From: an uncultured Clostridia bacterium
GTDB taxonomy: Bacteria; Bacillota; Clostridia; Oscillospirales; CAG-272
Reading direction: 5' to 3'
Assembly: GCA_947627475.1 (NCBI GenBank)
Contig: CANQWE010000010.1
Location: 1-44,544, forward strand
Length of the DNA: 44,544 nucleotides
Part shown: positions 39,097-44,544 of the stretch, in pieces
Numbering within the stretch: position 1 is the first letter of the stretch
Layout of the letters: every line of letters starts with the position of its first letter
Translations under genes and position numbers: made by a program
Notes under the pieces: generated by a model
Told to the model about the DNA's origin: nothing
What the model saw: only the letters and a program-made list of their open reading frames with translations
Databases searched by the model: none

Positions 39097-40629
39097 ATGA
39101 AAACAAAAAAGATTCTTGCAATGATTCTGGTTGTTTCCATGGTGGCTATTCTCTTTGCCGCATGTGCGAACGAGGGTGGCACGGGAGAGTATACCCGTCC
39201 TGAGAATGATGGAAACAGCGGCCCCGACGACGATTATCCGTCGGCAAACTATAACAATGAAGACTTTACCTTCCTTGTTATCAAGCATTCCGACACGACA
39301 AAGGACTACTACGGCGGTCCTTACATTGATGCAGAAACCTATACAGGAGCTGCCATCAATGACGCAGTGTACGAGAGAAACATGGCTGTAGAAGAGAAGT
39401 ATAGTGTGAATATTAAAATGCGGGAAGAAATCAACGGTGAGCCTGCAGAGCTGCTTAATAGTTTGTATATGGCCGGAGAGTTTAACTTTGACGTGATTTA
39501 CGGTTGGGGATATAAACTTGGCAAATGCATTACAGAAAACTACTTCGCAGATTTCAATGATCTTAAAAATGTAGATTTGACCAAAGAATATTGGGCTCCT
39601 ACAGCTATGGAAGATTTGACCATTGACGGCAAACAGTATCTGAGTATCAATGATATTTCCATGAACAAATTGGAATGGGCAGGCTTTTTGTTCTACAACA
39701 AACAGTTGATGGACGACTATAATGTGGAAGCAGATCTGGGCGTCTCCGTATACGATTTGGTTCGGGAAGGCAAATGGACACTGGATACTTATCTGAATAT
39801 GCTGAGTTCTGTATCCAATGACCTGGACGGTGATGGTTCTATCACAAAAAATGACGTTTTCGGACTGATAGATGGTAACGCTTTGGGAACTTTTGCATCC
39901 GGTGCATCCGGCATCTTCAATACGGTTAAAAACGATGATGGTACATATTCCTTGAGTATATATGATGAAAAAGTTTTAAGTATTGCTGAAAAAGTAAACG
40001 CTGTTTACAGCAACAGCAAATATGTGAAGGATTATGAGGAACTTTGGGAAGGTGCAGATGCATCCGGCTACAGCGATATGTGGGAATATGCCCGTTCCTT
40101 CTTTGTGACAAATCATGCACTTTTCTGTGGCGGCAGCGCATATTTGACCAGCGAATTCAGAGAAATGGAGGCTCCCTACGGCATTCTTCCATATCCGAAA
40201 TATGATGAAAACCAGGAATCTTATTATAGCGAAGTTTCCAGTTTGGCTTCTATCTTTGCAATTCCCTCCACATACAGAACCGATATGAGTACGGCAGGTC
40301 CTGAAAGAACAGGGATGATTCTAGAGTATATGGCTGCAAAATCCAATGAGATTTTGCTTCCGAAGTACTATGAAGAGGTGCTGCATAAACAGCGTCTTGA
40401 CAGCGAGGATGACCGTGAAATGATGGATATTATCCGTGACTCCGTTCGGTATGAGTTTACGGATATGATGGGAATGGAAAGCTTCGCCGAAACCAAGGAT
40501 AAGATTTATGAGAAACCCAGCACGGCTGCTTCTACATATACGCGTGCTGAAAAGAAGATGACTAAGGAACTGAATGACTTCTACACAGAAGTACTCACCA
40601 TGAGTTCAAAAGACAGTTCGGAAGGTTAA
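39097..40629 (+). CDS. Extracellular solute-binding lipoprotein
   Basis: A 510-residue lipoprotein. MKTKKILAMILVVSMVAILFAAC is a signal peptide (three Lys, hydrophobic core, lipobox FAAC with Cys23), followed by a flexible Gly/Asp-rich linker and a class-I-type sugar-binding-protein fold (~50-510; DVIYGWGYKLGK, YWAPTAMEDLTIDGKQYL, GFLFYNKQLMDDY, YGILPYPKYDENQ). A stretch SNDLDGDGSITKNDVFGL (~238-255) resembles an EF-hand-like calcium loop. It would bind a carbohydrate for an ABC importer, but no permease or ATPase gene follows; a strong terminator closes the operon. GGAGAG lies about 8 bases before the ATG. Confidence 0.87.
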   Translation: MKTKKILAMILVVSMVAILFAACANEGGTGEYTRPENDGNSGPDDDYPSANYNNEDFTFLVIKHSDTTKDYYGGPYIDAETYTGAAINDAVYERNMAVEEKYSVNIKMREEINGEPAELLNSLYMAGEFNFDVIYGWGYKLGKCITENYFADFNDLKNVDLTKEYWAPTAMEDLTIDGKQYLSINDISMNKLEWAGFLFYNKQLMDDYNVEADLGVSVYDLVREGKWTLDTYLNMLSSVSNDLDGDGSITKNDVFGLIDGNALGTFASGASGIFNTVKNDDGTYSLSIYDEKVLSIAEKVNAVYSNSKYVKDYEELWEGADASGYSDMWEYARSFFVTNHALFCGGSAYLTSEFREMEAPYGILPYPKYDENQESYYSEVSSLASIFAIPSTYRTDMSTAGPERTGMILEYMAAKSNEILLPKYYEEVLHKQRLDSEDDREMMDIIRDSVRYEFTDMMGMESFAETKDKIYEKPSTAASTYTRAEKKMTKELNDFYTEVLTMSSKDSSEG

Positions 40630-40632
40630 ATC

Positions 40633-40666
40633 AAAAAGAGGATGGCAAATTTGCCATCCTCTTTTT
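40633..40666 (+). terminator. Terminator of the solute-binding-protein operon
   Basis: A perfect 34-bp palindrome (arms 40633-40649 and 40650-40666) with A and T runs at the ends, 3 bp after the stop. It can act on both strands; the DUF3892 gene ends 53 bp away on the other strand. Confidence 0.92.
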
Positions 40667-40718
40667 GTAGGTTGATACGATACTTTCAATGGGGATATCG
40701 GTTCTTGTATTTGAAAAA

Positions 40719-41021
40719 TTATTGATTGTTTGTGATAGAGGGAAGATTTCCCAGATTGTTGTTTTCTGTTTCATCCGGCAAAGACTTTAAATATTCAGTG
40801 CCACGGTTTGTGGCGATACCCACACCTTGGATGCCGCCATCCTTTGCCAACTGCACCCCCTCTTCTCGGGAAACGATGCGACCGTCGGAAAGTTTGTAGC
40901 CTGTAACACGCCCCTCTTCTTTTACCAAGGCAACGATTTGCTGGGCATTGGAATTCGGCGTGGGAATTTCCTGCAGTGTGTTCAGCGGCAGACTGGATAA
41001 ACTGTGTTCGTTATTTTCCAT
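40719..41021 (-). CDS. DUF3892 domain-containing protein
   Basis: A 100-residue protein with the DUF3892 core: QIVALVKEEGRVTGYKLSDG, then RIVSREEGVQLAKDGGIQGV, then GTEYLKSLPD and NNLGNLPSI at the C-terminus. Family function is unknown; proteins of this type are often small, soluble and widespread in Firmicutes. The first 25 residues are Ser/Asn-rich and probably disordered. AAAGGA lies 6-7 bases before the ATG. It lies 76 bp downstream of the activase gene on the same strand and may share its transcript. Confidence 0.85.
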   Translation of the reverse strand: MENNEHSLSSLPLNTLQEIPTPNSNAQQIVALVKEEGRVTGYKLSDGRIVSREEGVQLAKDGGIQGVGIATNRGTEYLKSLPDETENNNLGNLPSITNNQ

Positions 41022-41097
41022 AAAAAATCCTTTCTATAAGCTATGCACGTTCTTCCTTTGTAGTATTTGCAGAAGTCCCATGCTTATTCTTTTCCTT

Positions 41098-42042
41098 TTA
41101 CCCAGCAGACCCTTCACAGCGTTTTCCCCAGCTGTCCAACAGCTTGTCGCCGCGATAAAATTGAACGATTTCACAATGATTGGTGCATCCACTACAAATA
41201 TGCGCCTTTGTGACATACTCCATTTGCAACAGCGAAAAGTCAAAAGGCCTTCCATGGGACACCTCTTTTTGGGATAAAATCGCAGTTCCCAGGGCGCCCA
41301 TCAAGTGGGAATCAGCATCCACATGGATTTCTTCCCCAATTTCCTCTTGGAATGCCGCGAGTACGCCTTTATTTTTGCTTACCCCGCCCTGGAATACAAT
41401 AGGTGGGGTAATTCGTTTTCCCTTGCCTACATTGTTCAGATAATTTGCCGCTACGGCTCGGCACAGGCCGGCAACCAGATCGACTTTACTGTAGCCGGCC
41501 TGTGCTTTATGGATCATATCCGATTCGGCAAATACGGTACACCGGGCGGCAATTTTTGCAGGGGAAGTTGACTGCAGCGCCAGATCTCCCATATCTTCAA
41601 TAGGAATTTCCAGCCGTTTTGCCTGGGAAGATAAAAAGGCGCCTGTACCGGCCGCGCAAAGAGTATTCATGGCATAGTCTTTTACAATGCCATCCTCAAT
41701 CAGAATAATTTTTGAATCCTGCCCGCCAATTTCAATAATGGTGCGGACATCTGGATGTCTGGATAAGGTACCTACTGCATGGGCAGTGATCTCATTTTTT
41801 ACTACATCTGCATGCAGCATAGCGCCAATTAACTTTCTTGCAGAACCGGTAGTACCAATGGAGCAGATTTCAGCATCCGGAGCCTGCCGATGCAGTATGG
41901 TGAGCAGGCGTTTGACTGCACCAATAGGATCTCCCTGTGTCCAGAGATATTCCCCTGCAAGAACGGTTCCTGCAGAATCAATAAATACGCCTTTTGTGGA
42001 GATGGAACCTATGTCTACTCCCAGGCTGACGGATTTTTTCAT
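41098..42042 (-). CDS. BadF/HgdC-type acyl-CoA dehydratase activase (ATPase component)
   Basis: A 314-residue ASKHA-fold ATPase beginning SLGVDIGSISTKGVFID. It has GTTGSARKLIG, IIEIGGQDSKII, the cluster-binding LCAAGTGAFLSSQ and AARCTVFAESDM Cys residues, and FQGGVSKNKGV. HgdC-type activases hydrolyse ATP to push one electron into 2-hydroxyacyl-CoA dehydratases. A C-terminal extra motif, HICSGCTNHCEI, adds three Cys not found in HgdC and typical of the larger YjiL-like proteins. No dehydratase subunit is in the window. It overlaps the upstream gene by 65 bp. Confidence 0.88.
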   Translation of the reverse strand: MKKSVSLGVDIGSISTKGVFIDSAGTVLAGEYLWTQGDPIGAVKRLLTILHRQAPDAEICSIGTTGSARKLIGAMLHADVVKNEITAHAVGTLSRHPDVRTIIEIGGQDSKIILIEDGIVKDYAMNTLCAAGTGAFLSSQAKRLEIPIEDMGDLALQSTSPAKIAARCTVFAESDMIHKAQAGYSKVDLVAGLCRAVAANYLNNVGKGKRITPPIVFQGGVSKNKGVLAAFQEEIGEEIHVDADSHLMGALGTAILSQKEVSHGRPFDFSLLQMEYVTKAHICSGCTNHCEIVQFYRGDKLLDSWGKRCEGSAG

Positions 42043-43099
42043 TTCTTTGTTTCCTTTTCATTTCAATCATATCCATAAAGGCTTCTAACCTGGTTTCCAA
42101 TCCCGTTTCACTGGTCTGGGTATCGAAGCTCAAATGCAGGATGGGAATGTTGTAGTCTCTGCTGATTTGTTCCAGCGCTGGCTGGGCATTTAATTCCGGT
42201 GTACATCCAAAGGATTTCATATGGATCAGCCCGTCGTAACCAGTTTTGACGTATTGCCTGCTTCCAGCTACACTATCGACTCCGTTGGCTCCTACAGTAT
42301 ATTGCAGATATCCTTTGGAACAACGTAGCGAGCGCGTGTCTCTTTTACCAAACAGCAAAAAGCTGGCGCTCATTTTTCTACTGACCACTATACCTCCTTT
42401 GGCAAGCTGCTTTTCCAAAAAGTGATTGCTGTATGGCTCCATTAAAGTATAAAGCTCCCCAATGATTCCAACCCGCAGAGGATCACTGGGCATATGTGTT
42501 TCGATTGAGTGATAGTATTTTTTATATTTTTTATAAATTCCCCAGATCTCCGGCGTAGAGCACGTATCTAAAAATTCTTTTAAAAAAGAACTTTTTGCAC
42601 TTGTAAAATGATTTGGGCTTTTTGCAAATCCAATGCGTTCCCGGAGAAAGTATTCCAGCTGATCCATACAATATAAACGGAGCAGCGTCTGTAGGACCAC
42701 TCTGGAGAACACGGAAAACGTCAAATCCGGATTGATTTTCTTGCAAGCTTTGTATATGTTTTGCGGACTTGCTTTTTCCCGTGAAAAACAGAGAAAGGTA
42801 AAGTCATACCCCAAATCCCGTAAAATTTGTTCCTGTACTTCTCCATAATATCCGTAGCGGCAGCCGAGTCCTGTCTGCAGCAGCACATTGGCCCCTGCTT
42901 CCAAGGATTCGATATAGTTTCCCATATTGTATTTAAATGGCGCACACACAAAATCCGGACTGTGCCGGGCTCCCAGTTCTACAGTTTTTTGCGTGAAGGG
43001 TGGTGCTGGCATGATTTCCGCCATGGGAAATAAATCCTGCAGCAGCCGGCGAATGGGTATATGATAGTCCCCAAGATGGGGATAACTAATTTTAAGCAT
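41978..43099 (-). CDS. CoA protein activase-like protein, DUF2229-associated (middle gene)
   Basis: A 373-residue protein. SYPHLGDYHIPIRRLLQDL, FVCAPFKYNMGNYIE, LLQTGLGCRYGYYGEVQ and GYDGLIHMKSFGCTPEL with conserved Cys match the partner proteins that flank BadF-type activases in Clostridia; in some genomes all parts form one ~1400-residue chain. Cys in the first and third blocks could hold a cluster. The last ~25 residues (basic, KRKQRNEKIRQPG) lie over the start of the activase gene and are not typical, so the normal stop may have been lost. ATG at 43099 has GGAGG 5-6 bases upstream and overlaps the previous gene by 8 bp. Confidence 0.8.
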   Translation of the reverse strand: MLKISYPHLGDYHIPIRRLLQDLFPMAEIMPAPPFTQKTVELGARHSPDFVCAPFKYNMGNYIESLEAGANVLLQTGLGCRYGYYGEVQEQILRDLGYDFTFLCFSREKASPQNIYKACKKINPDLTFSVFSRVVLQTLLRLYCMDQLEYFLRERIGFAKSPNHFTSAKSSFLKEFLDTCSTPEIWGIYKKYKKYYHSIETHMPSDPLRVGIIGELYTLMEPYSNHFLEKQLAKGGIVVSRKMSASFLLFGKRDTRSLRCSKGYLQYTVGANGVDSVAGSRQYVKTGYDGLIHMKSFGCTPELNAQPALEQISRDYNIPILHLSFDTQTSETGLETRLEAFMDMIEMKRKQRNEKIRQPGSRHRFHLHKRRIY

Positions 43100-44000
43100 A
43101 GGGCCTCCGCTTCGTAAGAATATCGGTAAAGCTTTCGATCCGTGTTTCCAATCCTGCTGGGGCTGTGTGTTCATCCAGCAGAATTTGAATCATAGGTACG
43201 TCCCGTACCCGCCGCAGCACCAATTCGTTCACCAGGGCATCACTGCCGCAGGGAAACGCAGTTAGCAGAATGACACCGTCCACCTGATTTTTACATAGCT
43301 CTATGGCGCCGATCATTTCCTTGTTCAGCGACCAATATAATCCACTGGAGATTTCTTTTGACAAGGCGCGGCAGAGCCTTCGGTTGCACCTGTCTGAAAA
43401 CAAAGGTATAACGCCCTGTTTTACAATCATTTTTTGCAGCTGTGTACCCATATAGGCATCGTGAATTAGGTATGGCTGCGACGCGATCAGTATTTTTTTG
43501 CCGGATGTACGCATCTGCATACTTTGGACACGCAGCAGTTCTTGATCCTGTTGCTGTTGGGCCCGGCAGCCGGCACAATAGGCTTGAAAAGAGACGCTTT
43601 TTTCTTTCCCCAGCGCGCGCCCCATTTTTATAAATGCGGCCGCTTCGTTCCCGCGCCATCCTAAATCCAGGTTGTAGCTGATCATGGGAGCGTCGGAAAA
43701 TGTGTTTTGTACAATATCCGGCAGCCCCCAAAAACGAACACAGTATTCCTCCGCTTTGCTGACTCTGGAAAAACGTGGTACCAGAATCCGGTCACACTTT
43801 CCAATCAGAGATTGTACATGCCCCATAAATATTTTTAACGGTAGGCAGTTCTCATCCAATGTTGTTTTTGTTCCCATATCCAGCATTTCCTTGCTGGTGT
43901 TGGCGCTGACTTCCACGTCAAAGCCCAGTTCTCGGAAAAAGGTTTCCCACAGTACGCCGTATCGATAATATAACAGTGCCTTGGGCAGTCCGATTTTCAT
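43092..44000 (-). CDS. DUF2229 acyl-CoA dehydratase activase-related protein
   Basis: A 302-residue protein starting MKIGLPKALLYYRYGVLWE, a DUF2229 opening. Cys-bearing blocks TTLDENCLPLKIFMGHV, ILVPRFSRVSKAEEYC, AYCAGCRAQ and LLTAFPCGSDALVNELV follow. It ends in LLDEHTAPAGLETRIESFTD, a segment echoed at the end of the middle gene (LSFDTQTSETGLETRLEAF), so the two proteins are related in plan. Role: assumed component of a reductive activation system. The ATG at 44000 fits the family start; GGTGA is a weak site 5 bases away. First gene of the operon behind the promoter at 44039-44067. Confidence 0.8.
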   Translation of the reverse strand: MKIGLPKALLYYRYGVLWETFFRELGFDVEVSANTSKEMLDMGTKTTLDENCLPLKIFMGHVQSLIGKCDRILVPRFSRVSKAEEYCVRFWGLPDIVQNTFSDAPMISYNLDLGWRGNEAAAFIKMGRALGKEKSVSFQAYCAGCRAQQQQDQELLRVQSMQMRTSGKKILIASQPYLIHDAYMGTQLQKMIVKQGVIPLFSDRCNRRLCRALSKEISSGLYWSLNKEMIGAIELCKNQVDGVILLTAFPCGSDALVNELVLRRVRDVPMIQILLDEHTAPAGLETRIESFTDILTKRRPYA

Positions 44001-44007
44001 ATGCATC

Positions 44008-44033
44008 ACCAAATGGTAGTATGACCAAATTGG
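44008..44033. promoter_or_regulatory. Two CCAAAT-type half-palindromes downstream of the activase promoter
   Basis: ACCAAATGGT (44008-44017 region) and CCAAATTGG (44025-44033) repeat the same CCAAAT..GG pattern about 16 bp apart, between the -10 box and the start codon. They are placed as a repressor operator would be. Confidence 0.4.
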
Positions 44034-44038
44034 GGTAG

Positions 44039-44067
44039 ATTATATCTTCCTTTTCAAAATTTTCCAA
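44039..44067 (-). promoter_or_regulatory. Promoter of the activase operon
   Basis: TTGGAA (44062-44067), 17-bp spacer, perfect TATAAT (44039-44044) on the minus strand. Confidence 0.7.
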
Positions 44068-44071
44068 AAGA

Positions 44072-44101
44072 TAAAAAAGACCGGGTGAAATTACCCGGTC
44101 T
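44072..44101 (-). terminator. Terminator of the M23 peptidase gene
   Basis: GACCGGGT (44079-44086) pairs with ACCCGGTC (44093-44100). On the minus strand it runs into TTTTTTAT. It lies 24 bp past the stop. Confidence 0.9.
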
Positions 44102-44124
44102 CCTTGCTTTCCCTTAATAAATGA

Positions 44125-44544
44125 TTATTTATATGTCCTTTCCCATACGGCATAGAAGATAACAACTTCTCCGGGATATACCGTCCAAGCAATGGATTCA
44201 ACATTCAGATATACCATTTTTGCCCAGCCAGTAGGTTGCTTTCCTTCTACATACCAACCTGTTTCGTCTTTATTTCTGGGATTATAGTACCGCCAGGTGT
44301 TTTCCCCAACATGCTTTACATGCCATCCTTTAAAGGTATACCCCGGTCGTGTGAAGGTGTTCACACGGGTTGGCGTGTACACACCATATGGTACGATGGT
44401 ATCCGCCATGGATCCGGATCCGCCGTTGGGGTTATACTTGACAGTGAAAGAATTGGATGATGAAGTGGCACCGGCAAGGTAGGTGACCGGATTGACCAGA
44501 GCGCCATTTATTTGGATTTCCAGGTGGAGATGAGGCCCGGTAAC
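44125..44544 (-). CDS. M23 family metallopeptidase with C-terminal InlB-type B-repeat, 5'-truncated by the window edge
   Basis: The frame is open to base 44544, so only the last 139 residues are seen. They begin VTGPHLHLEIQINGALVNP, the end of a LytM/M23 domain: the HLHLE is the H-x-H zinc-ligand motif. VTYLAGATSSSNSF is a linker. SFTVKYNPNGGSGSM, then TRPGYTFKGWHV and EVVIFYAVW, are one Listeria-Bacteroides (InlB B) repeat of ~80 residues. M23 enzymes cut peptidoglycan cross-bridges; B-repeats sit on cell-surface proteins. The export signal would lie beyond the window. The final terminator shows the gene ends here. An ATG inside the repeat (44409) is not a real start. Confidence 0.87.
   Translation of the reverse strand, partial: VTGPHLHLEIQINGALVNPVTYLAGATSSSNSFTVKYNPNGGSGSMADTIVPYGVYTPTRVNTFTRPGYTFKGWHVKHVGENTWRYYNPRNKDETGWYVEGKQPTGWAKMVYLNVESIAWTVYPGEVVIFYAVWERTYK

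Overview
The window reads as chromosomal DNA of a low-to-moderate GC Firmicute of the class Clostridia, probably an Oscillospirales-like gut lineage. The grounds are: a clostridial fatty-acid operon order with FabK as the only enoyl-ACP reductase in view; tRNA genes with encoded CCA; a T-box leader in front of ileS; many textbook sigma-A promoters with 17-bp spacers; hairpin terminators; and intergenic stem-loop repeats of a style I associate with Oscillospiraceae. The family-level assignment is inference. No rRNA, CRISPR array, complete prophage or IS element was seen.

Layout. 1-2.7 kb: the 3' part of a ModE-like regulator converges on a cytidylate-kinase-like gene across a non-coding stem-loop element. 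An orphan AT-rich gene and a tRNA-Gly/Arg/His cluster follow. 2.8-6.2 kb: csaB, a DUF4091 gene and a putative immunity protein. 6.3-8.6 kb: thioredoxin and a short ferredoxin-thioredoxin-reductase-like protein, then an AT-rich cassette of an HTH protein with two Cys-rich small proteins, its own promoter and palindromic sites. 8.6-11.2 kb: a VTC polyphosphate polymerase, DUF4956 membrane protein and Cthe_2159-type lipoprotein module, split by a 151-bp tandem duplication. 11.3-12.6 kb: hisS.

12.6-22.8 kb is one long leftward fatty-acid operon, fabH-acpP-fabK-fabD-fabG-fabF-accB-fabZ-accC-accD-accA-degV, read from a consensus promoter at 22750-22778. It supplies malonyl-CoA (AccABCD), loads and elongates it (FabD, FabH, FabF, ACP), reduces and dehydrates it (FabG, FabZ, FabK), and ends with a DegV protein of the fatty-acid-binding class. 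22.9-29.2 kb: an ECF transporter S component behind a structured leader with an intrinsic terminator (candidate riboswitch of unrecognised class), an SDR oxidoreductase, a TIGR01212-type radical SAM protein, and ileS with its T-box.

29.4-36.5 kb runs rightward: ptsH (HPr), uvrC, rsmD-coaD, a DUF3795 protein, a Na/Pi cotransporter preceded by PhoP-box-like TTAACA repeats, and a YjdF-like membrane protein. 36.6-40.6 kb is a three-gene catabolic-looking operon (amidohydrolase, FucI/AraA-like isomerase, solute-binding lipoprotein) without permease genes. 40.7-44.0 kb holds a DUF3892 protein and a leftward operon of two DUF2229/CoA-activase-like proteins plus a BadF-type ATPase, with no dehydratase subunits in view. 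The right edge carries the 3' end of an M23 peptidase fused to an InlB-type B-repeat.

The most promising unexplained items are the leader of the ECF gene, the small HTH/Cys-protein cassette, the stem-loop element and its sequence link to the 151-bp repeat, the permease-less operon, and the dehydratase-less activase operon. Nothing in the window is, by itself, proof of a new system.
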